Notes: generated by a model not told the origin, from the letters alone. A stretch of 64,000 nt of DNA from Pseudomonadota bacterium (GCA_021809435.1 JAKBAD010000003.1:1-64000), one strand, 5' to 3'; positions 52,852 through 62,332 are shown, numbered from the stretch's first letter. Program-made: numbers and translations.

Positions 52852-54644
52852 CAGACGAGGGCCTTTCCGGCGCTGGTGACGGCGGGCTGGCCCGCATCGT
52901 CGTGTTCGGGGCCAAGCAGCATCTGGTTATGCGCGGCGCCGGACGGGATCATGGGGAAGACATTCTCTTTTTCATCGACGCAAATATCGGCGATGACGGG
53001 TTTGTCGGTGGCGATCATCTCGGCGATCACGCGGTCGAGGTCATCGACCGTTTCGGCGCGCAGGCCGACGCCGTGGAAACTATCGGCCAGCTTGACGAAA
53101 TCGGGCAGGGCCTCGGAATAGGAGTTGGAATAGCGCGAGCCGTGCAGAAGCTCCTGCCACTGGCGCACCATGCCCATGTAATGATTGTTGAGGATGAACA
53201 CCTTCACCGGCAGGCGGTACTGGGCCAGCGTGCTCATTTCCTGAATGTTCATCAGGATCGAGGCCTCGCCCGCGATGTCGATGACCAGAGCATCGGGGTG
53301 GGCCACCTGCACGCCCATGGCGGCGGGCAGGCCGTAGCCCATGGTGCCCAAGCCGCCCGAGGTCATCCAGCGGTTGGGTTTTTCAAATTTGAAATACTGG
53401 GCCGCCCACATCTGGTGCTGGCCGACCTCGGTGGTGACGTAGGTTTCACGCCCGCGGGTGGCTTTATAGAGCTGCTCGATGGCGTATTGCGGCTTGATGA
53501 TGCTGCCCGGGTCGCGGCTTTGGGTGTAGCGCAGCGATTGCTTGGCGCGCCAGATGTCGATCTGTGCCCACCACTGGGCCAGGGCGTCCTTGTCCTGGGG
53601 CGTGGGGTCGGCGTTCCAGGCCTCGATGAGGGCTTTCAGGGCGTTGCAGGCATCGGCCACGATGGGAATATCGACCGCCACGGATTTGTTGATGTTGGCG
53701 GGGTCGATGTCGATATGGATTTTTTTCGAGCTGGGGGCGAAGGCGTTGAGCCGGCCGGTCACGCGGTCATCGAAACGGGCGCCGATATTGAGCATGACAT
53801 CCGCGCCATGCATGGTCAGGTTGGCCTCATAGGTGCCGTGCATGCCCAGCATGCCCAGGAATTGCGGGTCGGAGGCGGGGAAGGTGCCCAGGCCCATCAG
53901 CGTGTTGGTGCAGGGCATGCCGGTGAGGCGCACGAACTCGGTGAGCAGGCGCGAGGCCTCGGGGCCGGCATTGACGATGCCGCCGCCCGCATAAACCACC
54001 GGATGCTTGGCGCGCTTGAGCAGGGCCACCGCCTCTTTGATTTTGGCGGTGTCGGGCTCGGTGCGCGGGCGGTAGGAGCGGTGCACCTTGGCCGTGGGCT
54101 CGTGATAGGGGGCGGGGTTGATCAGGATGTCCTTGGGGAGGTCGATGACCACGGGGCCCGGGCGGCCGGTGCGCGCGACGTGGAAGGCCTCGTGCACCAC
54201 GCGCACCAGATCGGCGGATTTTTTGACCAGGTAATTATGCTTGGTGGCCTGGCGGGTGATGCCGGTGGTGTCGGCTTCCTGGAAGGCGTCGTTGCCGATG
54301 AGATGGGTGGGCACCTGGCCAGTGAGGCAGACCAGGGGGATGCTGTCCATCAGGGCATCGACCAGGCCGGTGACGGCGTTGGTGGCGCCGGGGCCGGAGG
54401 TGACCAGCACGCAGCCGACCTTGCCGGTGGAGCGGGCATAGCCCTCGGCCGCGTGCACGGCGGCCTGCTCGTGGCGGACCAGGATGTGGCGGATCTCGGT
54501 CTGTTGGAAAATGGCGTCGTAGATCGGCAGCACGGCGCCGCCGGGATAACCGAAAATGACGTCGACGCCCTGCGCCTTGAGGGCGCGCAGGACCGCCTCC
54601 GCGCCTGAGTTCATCTGTTCCGTTGCCGGTATGGTGCCGTCCAT
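52851..54644 (-). CDS. ilvI: Acetolactate synthase large (catalytic) subunit
   Basis: A 597-residue thiamine-diphosphate enzyme that starts branched-chain amino-acid synthesis by making acetolactate or acetohydroxybutyrate. Seen are the catalytic glutamate region LVRHEQAAVHAAEGYARSTG (about 54-73), FQEADTTGITRQATKH, and the ThDP motif near residue 450 (DIAGEASILMNIQEMSTLAQ). AGGG lies 8 bases before the ATG at 54644. It lies 55 bp after miaA on the same strand; no attenuator leader is visible in that gap. Confidence 0.95.
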   Translation of the reverse strand: MDGTIPATEQMNSGAEAVLRALKAQGVDVIFGYPGGAVLPIYDAIFQQTEIRHILVRHEQAAVHAAEGYARSTGKVGCVLVTSGPGATNAVTGLVDALMDSIPLVCLTGQVPTHLIGNDAFQEADTTGITRQATKHNYLVKKSADLVRVVHEAFHVARTGRPGPVVIDLPKDILINPAPYHEPTAKVHRSYRPRTEPDTAKIKEAVALLKRAKHPVVYAGGGIVNAGPEASRLLTEFVRLTGMPCTNTLMGLGTFPASDPQFLGMLGMHGTYEANLTMHGADVMLNIGARFDDRVTGRLNAFAPSSKKIHIDIDPANINKSVAVDIPIVADACNALKALIEAWNADPTPQDKDALAQWWAQIDIWRAKQSLRYTQSRDPGSIIKPQYAIEQLYKATRGRETYVTTEVGQHQMWAAQYFKFEKPNRWMTSGGLGTMGYGLPAAMGVQVAHPDALVIDIAGEASILMNIQEMSTLAQYRLPVKVFILNNHYMGMVRQWQELLHGSRYSNSYSEALPDFVKLADSFHGVGLRAETVDDLDRVIAEMIATDKPVIADICVDEKENVFPMIPSGAAHNQMLLGPEHDDAGQPAVTSAGKALV

Positions 54645-54699
54645 CGTCGTGCCCTGAAAGAATTTTGTTGGAAGCGATTAGCTTGTGTGGGGGCGGAGG

Positions 54700-55668
54700 T
54701 CAACCGGTATGATTTAGGAAATTAGCTAAATCGGCGATCATACTTTCCGAAAGTTGCGTGGCGGAGGTGATTCTTGAATGAATTATTTGCATGTCTGTGC
54801 TGCTGACCGGTTTCTGGTGCCGGAACCAGGTGGCTTGGCGCTTGGTGTAGCGGGCGGTGGCGGCGATGGCGCGGGCCCGGGCCTCGGGCAGGCTCAGCTC
54901 ACCGCGCAGATGGGCGGCGAGTTCGGGCACGCCGTGGGCGCGCATCAGGGGCAGGCTGGGATCGGGGGTTTGGGCGAGCAGGGCGCGGACTTCGTCGAGC
55001 GCGCCCATGTCGAGCATGGTGTCGAAGCGGTGGGCGATGGCGGCTTTGAGCGCGTCACGCGGCGGGTCGAGCAGGATGAGGCGGGGGGTGAAGCCGGTGA
55101 GGCGCTGGGTGGGCTGGGATTGCCAATGGGCGAGGCCCTGGCCGGTGGAGCGCAGCACCTCATAGGCGCGGGCGATGCGCTGGCTGTCTTGGGGTTTTAA
55201 TTTGGCGGCGGTCTCGGGGTCGAGGCGTTTGTGCAGGGCCTCGGGGCCGAGCTGGGCGAGCAGGGCGCGGGCTTCGTGGCGGGCAGCCTCGGTGGGGGGG
55301 GGGATGGTGGCGAGGCCGTTGATGAGGGCGGAGATATAGAGCCCCGTGCCGCCGCAGAGGATGGGGAAGGTGGCGGTGGCCAGCTCCGCGAGCGCGGCTT
55401 CGCGCCACCAGGCGGCGCTGGTGGACTGGCTGAGCGCGCGCACGCCATAGAGCCGGTGGGGGGCTTGGGATTCATCGGCCACCGAGGGGCGGGCGGTGAG
55501 AATGCGCAGCGCCGCGTAGCATTGCATGGCGTCGGCGTTGATGATGGTGCCGCCCAGCCGCGCGGCCAGCGCCAGCGCCAGCGCGGATTTGCCGCTGGCG
55601 GTGGGGCCCACGATGAGGGCGAGCGGGCGTTGCGGGATGTCGCGGTCTGTCCTATCGGGTGCGGCCAT
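54700..55668 (-). CDS. miaA: tRNA dimethylallyltransferase
   Basis: The enzyme isoprenylates A37 of tRNAs that read UNN codons. The 322-residue protein has the P-loop GPTASGKS (21-28), the NADAMQCYAALRI substrate segment with the DSxQxY-like motif altered to DAMQCY, the GGTGLYISAL motif near 113 and TARYTKRQATWFR near 285. Its start codon is complementary to, and overlaps by 2 bp, that of divergent serB (CATG at 55666-55669). No good ribosome-binding site precedes it, so leaderless translation is possible. Confidence 0.93.
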   Translation of the reverse strand: MAAPDRTDRDIPQRPLALIVGPTASGKSALALALAARLGGTIINADAMQCYAALRILTARPSVADESQAPHRLYGVRALSQSTSAAWWREAALAELATATFPILCGGTGLYISALINGLATIPPPTEAARHEARALLAQLGPEALHKRLDPETAAKLKPQDSQRIARAYEVLRSTGQGLAHWQSQPTQRLTGFTPRLILLDPPRDALKAAIAHRFDTMLDMGALDEVRALLAQTPDPSLPLMRAHGVPELAAHLRGELSLPEARARAIAATARYTKRQATWFRHQKPVSSTDMQIIHSRITSATQLSESMIADLANFLNHTG

Positions 55669-56542
55669 GTCTTATATCGTCACTTTGGTGGCCAACCGGC
55701 AAGCGGGGCCATTGTCTGTTCAGGATGTCAAACGCGCGCAGGCGCTGTGCGGCGTGAGTTCGGCAATCACCTGGCTCTCGGATGGCGAGGCGGCGGAGTT
55801 TCTGGCGCCCGCCTTGCCCGCGCGCGATGAGCTGCGGGCGGTGCTGACGCACAAGGCGGTGGACCCGTTCTTCACCAAGCCGCGCGGCCGGCGCAAGGCC
55901 GTGCTGGTGGCGGATATGGACAGCACCATCGTGACCGCCGAGACGCTCGACGAGCTGGCGGCCTTTGCCGGGATCAAGGACCAGATCGCCGAGATTACCA
56001 AACGCGCGATGAATGGCGAGCTGGATTTCAAGGCCGCGCTGCGCGAGCGCGTGGCCATGCTGAAGGGGCTCTCGCTCGACGCGCTGGAGAAGACCTGGGC
56101 GGCAATTGAGTTTTGCGAGGATGCCAAGACGCTGGTGCGCACCATGAAGGGGTTTGGCGCCACCACGGCGCTGGTCTCGGGCGGGTTCACGTTTTTCACC
56201 GGCCGGGTGGCCGAGGCGGTGGGGTTTGATGTGCACCGCTCGAACCAGCTGATTGACGATGGCGCGGCGCTGACCGGCGAGGTGGTGGAGCCGATTTTGG
56301 ACAAGGACAGCAAGCTGGCCGCGCTGACCGAATTCGCCGCCACGCGGGGCGTGACGCTCCAGGCCACGCTGGCGGTGGGCGATGGCGCCAATGATCTGCC
56401 GATGCTCAAGGCCGCGGGGCTCGGCGTGGCGTATCACGCCAAGCCGGTGGTGGCCGCCGAGGTGACCAACCGTGTGGAGCACAGCACCCACCGGGCGCTG
56501 CTGTTCGCGCAGGGCTACCGGGCCGAGACGTTTGTTTTGTAA
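55667..56542 (+). CDS. serB: Phosphoserine phosphatase
   Basis: This 291-residue HAD enzyme makes serine from phosphoserine. Residues 1-80 form an N-terminal ACT-like region; the nucleophile motif is VADMDSTIV (81-89), then LVSGGFTFFTGRVAEAVGF (motif II) and AVGDGANDLPMLKAAGLGVAYHA (motif III, described by its ends). The ATG at 55667 is the only start giving the standard N-terminus. Serine is the substrate of the spt gene product in this window, but no operon link exists. Confidence 0.93.
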   Translation: MSYIVTLVANRQAGPLSVQDVKRAQALCGVSSAITWLSDGEAAEFLAPALPARDELRAVLTHKAVDPFFTKPRGRRKAVLVADMDSTIVTAETLDELAAFAGIKDQIAEITKRAMNGELDFKAALRERVAMLKGLSLDALEKTWAAIEFCEDAKTLVRTMKGFGATTALVSGGFTFFTGRVAEAVGFDVHRSNQLIDDGAALTGEVVEPILDKDSKLAALTEFAATRGVTLQATLAVGDGANDLPMLKAAGLGVAYHAKPVVAAEVTNRVEHSTHRALLFAQGYRAETFVL

Positions 56543-56726
56543 GTCAGGCTGTTTCATAACGGGGCGGGGGTTTTCCGGCCCCGCTCGGCTGCTTTAGAGC
56601 AATATGCGTTTGGAGTGACGCGGTAGCGCCTGGATAAACACATGAAATTGCTTGATAAAACAATGTTGGGCGGTTTTTCATTTGAGGGAAAACAGTCTAA
56701 GGCCGCACCGCATTCGGGAGATTGAC

Positions 56727-58478
56727 ATGGGGCAGGGTTCCGCCGCCAAGGCACCGCGTATCGATCCGCGCTTGATGCGCGAGGGCAAGCGCACCCGGGG
56801 GGCGTTGAAGCTCTCGGTGTTGCTGGGGATGGTGGCGGGGTGGCTGATCATTGCCCAGGCGGTGCTGCTGGCCCATGTGGTGAATGGGGTGATTTTCGCG
56901 CATCAGCGCCTGGCGGATGTGACCGGGCTGCTCTGGGGCCTGGCCGGGCTGTTTGTGCTGCGCGCTTTGCTGGCTTTTGCGGCCGAGCTGGCGGCGTTTC
57001 GGGCCAGCCGGGCGATCAGGGCCGAGCTGCGCCATGATTTGCTGGCGCATATGTTCGCGCGCGGGCCGGTGGATATGGCGGGCGATGCCAGCGCCGACCT
57101 CGCCGCCACGCTGACCGATGGTATCGAGGCGCTCGAGCCTTATTTCTCGCGCTATGTGCCGCAGATGGCGCTGTGCGTGGCGGTGCCGCTGGCGATTTTG
57201 GCGCTGGTGTTGCCGCTGGACTGGATCAGCGGGGTGATTTTGCTGGTCGCGGGGCCGCTGATTCCGTTTTTCATGGTGCTGGTGGGCTACCGGGCCGAGG
57301 CGATCAATCAGCGCCAATGGCAGAAGCTGCTGCGGATGAGCACGCATTTTCTCGACATGCTGCAGGGGCTGACAACGCTCAAGCTGTTTGGCCGGGCGCG
57401 CGATGAGGTGGCGATCATCGCCAGGCTCTCGGATGAGTACCGGCGCGTGACCATGGAAGGCTTGCGGGTGGCGTTTCTGACCTCGGCCGTGCTGGAGTTT
57501 TTCGCCACCCTCGCCATCGCCCTGGTGGCGGTGCTGTTTGGCGCGCGGCTGATTCATGGCCATATCAGCTTCTATCCGGCGTTTTTGGTGCTGCTGCTGG
57601 CACCGGAATTTTTTGTGCCGCTGCGCGGACTGTCGCTGCATTACCATGCGCGCATGACCGCCATTGCCGCCGCCAGGCGGATTTATGAACTGCTCGATGC
57701 CCCGGTGAGCCCCAGGGGCGCGGGCGTGCTGGCGCCCATGGCGCGGGTGGAGATTGCCTGCGAGGGCGTGGGCTTTGCCTATGAAGGCGGGCCCGCGGTG
57801 CTGGCCGGGCTGGATGTGCGCTTTGGCGCCACGGGTATGACGGCGATTTTGGGCGAGAGTGGCGCAGGCAAGACCACGCTGATCAAGCTGCTGCTGGGGT
57901 TCATGCCCCCGAGCGCCGGGCGGATTTTGGTCAATGGCCAGGATTTGGCCGGGATCGCCCCGGAATCCTGGTGGGGGCAGGTGGCTTATGTGCCGCAATC
58001 GCCCCGGCTGCTGCATGGCTCGGTGGCGGATAATTTGCGCCTGGGCGCGCCCGATGCCCCCGATGACGCGCTGTGGGCAGCGCTGAACATGGCGCGGGCG
58101 GCGGAATTTGTGCGCGCGCTGCCGGGCGGGCTGGCGGCCGCCGTGGGCGAGGGGGGATCGGCGCTCTCGGGCGGGCAGGTGCAGCGGATCGCGCTGGCCA
58201 GGGCTTATTTGAAGAACCCGCGCGTGCTGGTGCTGGATGAGGCGACCAACAGCCTGGATGGCGAGAGCGAGGCGCTGGTGCTGGACGCGCTGACCGAGAT
58301 GGCGGCCAGCCGGGCGGTGATGATCATCGCTCACCGGTTGAGCGTGGCCGAGCGGGCCGCGCGCGTGCTGGTGCTGGACCAGGGGCGGGTGGCGCAGGAC
58401 GGCACGGCGGCGGCGCTGATGGCGGCGCCGGGCGTTTATCAGCGCTTGCGCCAGGCTTACGGGGAGATGGTGGCATGA
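56727..58478 (+). CDS. cydD: Thiol exporter ABC protein CydD
   Basis: This 583-residue half-transporter has six transmembrane helices and an ATPase domain with GESGAGKTTL (about 375), SALSGGQVQRIALARAY and VLVLDEATNSLDGESEAL. CydDC exports cysteine and glutathione and is needed for assembly of cytochrome bd. The ATG at 56727 has CGGGAG upstream. The gene overlaps cydC by 4 bp and lies upstream of cydAB, as in many proteobacteria. Confidence 0.92.
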   Translation: MGQGSAAKAPRIDPRLMREGKRTRGALKLSVLLGMVAGWLIIAQAVLLAHVVNGVIFAHQRLADVTGLLWGLAGLFVLRALLAFAAELAAFRASRAIRAELRHDLLAHMFARGPVDMAGDASADLAATLTDGIEALEPYFSRYVPQMALCVAVPLAILALVLPLDWISGVILLVAGPLIPFFMVLVGYRAEAINQRQWQKLLRMSTHFLDMLQGLTTLKLFGRARDEVAIIARLSDEYRRVTMEGLRVAFLTSAVLEFFATLAIALVAVLFGARLIHGHISFYPAFLVLLLAPEFFVPLRGLSLHYHARMTAIAAARRIYELLDAPVSPRGAGVLAPMARVEIACEGVGFAYEGGPAVLAGLDVRFGATGMTAILGESGAGKTTLIKLLLGFMPPSAGRILVNGQDLAGIAPESWWGQVAYVPQSPRLLHGSVADNLRLGAPDAPDDALWAALNMARAAEFVRALPGGLAAAVGEGGSALSGGQVQRIALARAYLKNPRVLVLDEATNSLDGESEALVLDALTEMAASRAVMIIAHRLSVAERAARVLVLDQGRVAQDGTAAALMAAPGVYQRLRQAYGEMVA

Positions 58479-60178
58479 ACGAGATGCGGCGCCTGGTGCG
58501 GCTGTTTGCCGCGCAAAAGGGCTGGATGATTTCTGGCCTCGCCATTGCCTGCGTGACGGTGATGGCGAATTTTTGGCTGATGACGCTCTCGGGCTGGTTT
58601 TTGGCCTCGACCGGGATTGTTGGCCTGTCGAGCTTCGCGGTGCAGAACCAGTTTAATTTTTTCACCCCCGCCGCCTCGGTGCGGTTTTTCGCCACGCTGC
58701 GCGTGGGCGCGCGCTATGGCGAGCGGCTAGTGACGCATGAGGCGACCTTCCGGCTGCTGGCCGAGCTGCGGGCGTGGTTTTTTGGCCGTCTGGTGCCGCT
58801 GGCGCCGGCGGGGCTGAAGGATCAGCGCACGGGCGACCTGCTGGCGCGGCTCTCGGGTGATATTGACACGCTGAATCTGTTTTATCTGCGCGTTTATGTG
58901 CCGGCGCTGGCGGCGGGGATCACGGTTGGGCTGATGACGCTGTTTTTCGCCTGGTTCTCGGGCTGGGCGGCGCTGTGGCTGCTGGTGGGGCTGGGGCTGA
59001 ACGGCGTGGCGGTGCCGATGCTGACCGCGCGGCTGGGGCATAAGGCGGGCGCGGAGGTGACCAGCACCATGGCCGCGCTGCGCACGCATTATGTGGAGGC
59101 CGCGCAAAGCCTGCCCGAGCTGCTGACCTATGGCGCGGCGCCGGGCGCGCTGGCCGAGGCGGCGGCGCTGAACGGGCGGCTGCAGGCGGCGCAGGGGCGC
59201 ATGGCGGGGTATGCGGGGCTTTCGCTCGCGGCTTCGGGGCTGGCCACCAATTTCACGCTGCTGGCGGTGTTGGTCGCCGGCATCAAGGCCGTGACCGGGG
59301 CGGGGCTGAACCCGGCCGATCTGGCCTTGCTGGCGCTGGGCGCGGTGGCGGCGTTTGAGGCCGTGGCGCCGCTGCCCCAGGCGTTTGCGCAATATGGGCA
59401 GATAAAAGCCGCCGCTCGGCGGGTGTTTGAGGTGGCCGACCTGCCCGTGCCGGTGGCCGAGCCGGCCGTGACGGCGGCGCGGCCCGCGCGGTTTGATCTG
59501 GCGTTGGAGGGGGTTTCGCTGCGCTATGGCGCGGACCGGCCCTGGGCGCTGGAAGACGTGACGCTGCGCGTGGCGGAGGGCCAGCGGATTGGCGTTATCG
59601 GCCCGACGGGCGCGGGCAAGAGCACGCTGATTAATCTGCTGCTGCGGTTTTATGAGTATCAGGCGGGCAGCGCGCGGCTGGGCGGGCAGGAGCTGCGGAA
59701 CTTTACGCCCGAGCAGATGGCCCGGCTGGTCACGGTGGTTTCGCAACGCAGCCATCTGTTTCACACCACCATCCGCGATAATTTGCTGCTCGCGCGCGGC
59801 GATGCCGATGAGGCGGCGCTGATGAACGCGCTGGAGGTGGCGCAGCTGGCCGATTTTGTGCGCGGGCTGCCCGAGGGGCTGGACACCGTGGTGGGCGAGG
59901 CGGGGATTGCGCTCTCGGGCGGGCAGGGGCGGCGGATTGCCCTGGCGCGCGCGGTGCTGCGCCCCACCCCCTGGCTGATTCTGGACGAGCCGACCGAGGG
60001 GCTGGATGCCGGCACGGAAGCGGCGTTTTTGCGCGATCTGGCCCCCGTGCTGGCCGGGCGCACCGTGCTGGTGATTACCCACCGGCCCGCGCCGCTGGCG
60101 CTGGTGGATGAGGTGTGGCGGCTGGAGGCCGGGCGGCTGATGGCCGGTCCGGCGGTTGCTGCTTTGCACAAAGCTTGA
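58475..60178 (+). CDS. cydC: Thiol exporter ABC protein CydC
   Basis: A 567-residue partner half-transporter. Six transmembrane helices lie in residues 15-300; the ATPase has GPTGAGKSTL (about 378), ALSGGQGRRIALARAV and LDEPTEGLDAGTEAAFL. The ATGA overlap with cydD implies coupled translation. The 528-bp gap that follows before cydA carries FNR-type boxes, so cydAB may also be transcribed separately. Confidence 0.92.
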   Translation: MNEMRRLVRLFAAQKGWMISGLAIACVTVMANFWLMTLSGWFLASTGIVGLSSFAVQNQFNFFTPAASVRFFATLRVGARYGERLVTHEATFRLLAELRAWFFGRLVPLAPAGLKDQRTGDLLARLSGDIDTLNLFYLRVYVPALAAGITVGLMTLFFAWFSGWAALWLLVGLGLNGVAVPMLTARLGHKAGAEVTSTMAALRTHYVEAAQSLPELLTYGAAPGALAEAAALNGRLQAAQGRMAGYAGLSLAASGLATNFTLLAVLVAGIKAVTGAGLNPADLALLALGAVAAFEAVAPLPQAFAQYGQIKAAARRVFEVADLPVPVAEPAVTAARPARFDLALEGVSLRYGADRPWALEDVTLRVAEGQRIGVIGPTGAGKSTLINLLLRFYEYQAGSARLGGQELRNFTPEQMARLVTVVSQRSHLFHTTIRDNLLLARGDADEAALMNALEVAQLADFVRGLPEGLDTVVGEAGIALSGGQGRRIALARAVLRPTPWLILDEPTEGLDAGTEAAFLRDLAPVLAGRTVLVITHRPAPLALVDEVWRLEAGRLMAGPAVAALHKA

Positions 60179-60194
60179 GAACCGGGCTGGTTTA

Positions 60195-60208
60195 TTGATC
60201 TGGATCAA
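60195..60208. promoter_or_regulatory. FNR/Anr-type box 1 upstream of cydAB
   Basis: TTGATCTGGATCAA matches the FNR consensus TTGAT-N4-ATCAA exactly. It lies 17 bp after the cydC stop. Oxygen-responsive regulators of this family control cytochrome bd genes in many proteobacteria. A TACAAT hexamer (60220-60225) downstream could be a -10 element, though the spacing (box centre near -31) differs from the classical -41.5. Confidence 0.8.
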
Positions 60209-60216
60209 TGGCCAAA

Positions 60217-60234
60217 CCTTACAATATGGTAAGG
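60217..60234. promoter_or_regulatory. Palindrome next to FNR box 1
   Basis: CCTTAC and GTAAGG form a perfect 6-bp inverted repeat around AATATG. It overlaps the putative -10 region and could be an operator for a second regulator. Confidence 0.35.
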
Positions 60235-60292
60235 AACCCGGCATGTGAGGCTGCCCGAGGGCAGCCAGAGTGCGCGCAAGCAAGGAGGTGGC

Positions 60293-60325
60293 ATGGATCT
60301 GACCGCTGTGGACGCCGGGAATTGA
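60293..60325 (+). CDS. Ten-codon leader reading frame upstream of cydA
   Basis: An ATG at 60293 is preceded by AAGGAGGTG, an almost perfect complement of the 16S rRNA tail at optimal spacing, and the frame stops after ten codons (MDLTAVDAGN). Three hairpins follow. Such a strong ribosome-binding site on so short a frame suggests a regulatory leader peptide or upstream frame. A chance occurrence cannot be excluded; no runs of one amino acid are present. Confidence 0.45.
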   Translation: MDLTAVDAGN

Positions 60326-60346
60326 GGCTTGGGGCCGCCCCTTAGA

Positions 60347-60437
60347 GTCTTCAGCGATTTGCTGAAGACGCTAGCTCTTCGTTTGAGCGAAGCAATTTCA
60401 TGTGTTTAGTTTGCGCTGGCGCGTCGATCTAAACACA
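60347..60437 (+). other. Hairpin cluster in the cydA leader region
   Basis: Hairpin A: GTCTTCAGC (60347-60355) with GCTGAAGAC (60361-60369), five-base loop. Hairpin B: CTTCG (60377-60381) with CGAAG (60388-60392). Hairpin C: TGTGTTTAG (60401-60409) with CTAAACACA (60429-60437). None is followed by a U-tract. They lie directly after the ten-codon frame and before a second FNR-like box, so they may be part of a structured 5' leader. Confidence 0.55.
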
Positions 60438-60488
60438 GAGCGCGCTAAGGTGTTGCGGTAAAACAACGAAAATTCCCTGCGCTGGCTT

Positions 60489-60502
60489 ATGATCTGGATC
60501 AA
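60489..60502. promoter_or_regulatory. FNR/Anr-type box 2 upstream of cydA
   Basis: ATGATCTGGATCAA differs from the FNR consensus by one base and is nearly identical to box 1, 294 bp upstream. It lies 205 bp before the cydA start. The 60503-60706 stretch holds a small hairpin (ATACGC/GCGTAT, 60526-60541) and nothing else recognisable. Confidence 0.65.
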
Positions 60503-60706
60503 TTCCAGGAGTTTGAGAATCGCTTATACGCGGCAGCGTATGGGTGATTGCCGTGCAGGTTTTTGGGCTGTTGGCGGGGCTTTCGCACATGGTGGAGGCT
60601 CGCGGCGGCGGAGAAGGACCGAAGCGCGGCGATAAAAATTTTTGAAAGGTCCTGCCGGTGAAGGGTTTGCCGGGCAGGGTGATTGTTTAGAAACGGAGCA
60701 TATGGA

Positions 60707-62332
60707 ATGCCGTTAATCGATCCAAGTGTCGTAGACCTGTCGCGAGCGCAATTCGCGCTCACGGCGCTTTATCACTTCCTGTTCGTGCCTCTGACGTTGG
60801 GCATGACCTTCCTGATCGCGGCGATGGAGACTGTTTATGTCATCACCGGTAAGGAAATTTACAAGGAGATGACCCATTTCTGGGCCAAGCTCTTTGGCAT
60901 CAACTTCGCCATTGGCGTGGCCACCGGCCTGACCATGGAATTCGAGTTCGGCACCAACTGGTCGATGTACTCGCATTTCGTGGGCGACGTGTTCGGCACC
61001 CCGCTGGCGATTGAGGGGCTGATGGCCTTCTTCATGGAATCCACCTTCATCGGTCTGATGTTCTTTGGCTGGAACCGCCTCTCGCGGCCCGCGCATCTGG
61101 CCGTGACGTATCTGACCGCGCTGGGCTCGAACCTCTCGGCGCTGTGGATTCTGATCGCCAATGGCTTCATGCAGAACCCGCAGGGCGCCGCCTTCGACCC
61201 CGTGACCATGCGCATGCAGTTCAACTCGTTCCTGAATCTGGTGTTCTCGCCCGATGCCCAGGCCAAGTTCGTGCATACCTCGATCGCCGGGTTCGTGGCT
61301 GGCGCGCTGTTTGTGATGGGCGTTTCGTCCTTCTACATTCTGCGCGGCGTGCACAAGGAGTTCGCGGCCCGCTCGTTCCGCATGGCGGCGCTGTTTGGCA
61401 TTGTCTCCTCGATGGCCGTGGTGACGCTGGGCGATGCGCTCGGGCGCCTGGATTATCTGGTGCAGCCGACCAAGATCGCCGCGATCGAGGGGCTGTGGCA
61501 GGACAGCAACGCCAACAGCTCGGCCGCGGCCTCGCCCTGGCTGCTGTTTGCCCTGCCCAACGACGCCACCCAGTCCAACGTGGCCGAGATCGGCATTCCT
61601 TATGTGCTGACCCCGCTGATCACCCACTCGGAGAGCCGGGTTATTCCGGGTCTGCTCACGCTTGAGCAGCAGGCCGGGCCGCGCATTGATAGCGGGATCA
61701 CCGCCATTAACGCGCTGCAGCAATTTGGCGAGACGCATGACCCCGCCGCGCTGGCCACCTTCCAGCAGCACGAGCAGGATATGGGCTATGGCTTCCTGGC
61801 GCAGGAATTCGCGCCCAACCAGGACCTGACCCAGATCACCCCGGCCAACCATGATGCCATCATCGCGCAGACCGAGAAGGCGACCATCCCGAATGTGTTC
61901 GTGACCTTCTGGGCCTTCCGCATCATGATGTATCTGGGCTTCTATTTCGTGGTGCTGTTCGCGTTCGCGGCCTATTACTCGCTGCGTAACGAGCTGGAGA
62001 AGCACCCGCTGGTGCTCAAGGCGGCTTTGTTCTCGATCCCGCTGCCCATTCTCGCTTGCGAGTTTGGCTGGATCACCGCCGAGGCCGGGCGTCAGCCTTG
62101 GTCGGTTTATGGCTGGCTGCCGACCTTCCAGGCGGCGTCCTCCCATCCGGTGGGGTATATGGCCTTCTCGCTGGTCGGGTTTGCGCTGCTCTATTCGTGC
62201 TTCATCGCCGCTGAACTGTACTTGATGTTCAAGTTCGGCCGCCTGGGCCCGCAGCACCATGAAGACCATGAGCCCGCCGGCCATGCGGCGCCGATGTTCG
62301 CCACCGGCGCCGCCGATAAATCCTGGCAGTAA
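60707..62332 (+). CDS. cydA: Cytochrome bd ubiquinol oxidase subunit I
   Basis: This 541-residue inner-membrane protein oxidises quinol and binds the three hemes. The heme d/b595 ligand is His23 in LYHFLFVPLTLG; a further histidine is in AKFVHTSIAGF (about 190), and the b558 methionine is in FWAFRIMMYLG (about 408). The quinol-loop stretch PTKIAAIEGLWQ and the hallmark GRQPW are present. The ATG at 60707 gives a start typical of the family; an out-of-frame ATG at 60702 is ignored. With CydB it is a high-affinity oxidase. Confidence 0.95.
   Translation: MPLIDPSVVDLSRAQFALTALYHFLFVPLTLGMTFLIAAMETVYVITGKEIYKEMTHFWAKLFGINFAIGVATGLTMEFEFGTNWSMYSHFVGDVFGTPLAIEGLMAFFMESTFIGLMFFGWNRLSRPAHLAVTYLTALGSNLSALWILIANGFMQNPQGAAFDPVTMRMQFNSFLNLVFSPDAQAKFVHTSIAGFVAGALFVMGVSSFYILRGVHKEFAARSFRMAALFGIVSSMAVVTLGDALGRLDYLVQPTKIAAIEGLWQDSNANSSAAASPWLLFALPNDATQSNVAEIGIPYVLTPLITHSESRVIPGLLTLEQQAGPRIDSGITAINALQQFGETHDPAALATFQQHEQDMGYGFLAQEFAPNQDLTQITPANHDAIIAQTEKATIPNVFVTFWAFRIMMYLGFYFVVLFAFAAYYSLRNELEKHPLVLKAALFSIPLPILACEFGWITAEAGRQPWSVYGWLPTFQAASSHPVGYMAFSLVGFALLYSCFIAAELYLMFKFGRLGPQHHEDHEPAGHAAPMFATGAADKSWQ

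Noticed and set aside
56543-56726. Possible terminator between serB and cydD (GGGGC/GCCCC around 56560-56585)
   Set aside because: Stem is short and no T-tract follows; the 184-bp gap probably contains the cydDC promoter but no site could be assigned.
60713-62284. 523-codon minus-strand frame opposite cydA
   Set aside because: Shadow of cydA; no hydrophobic segments or motifs of its own.
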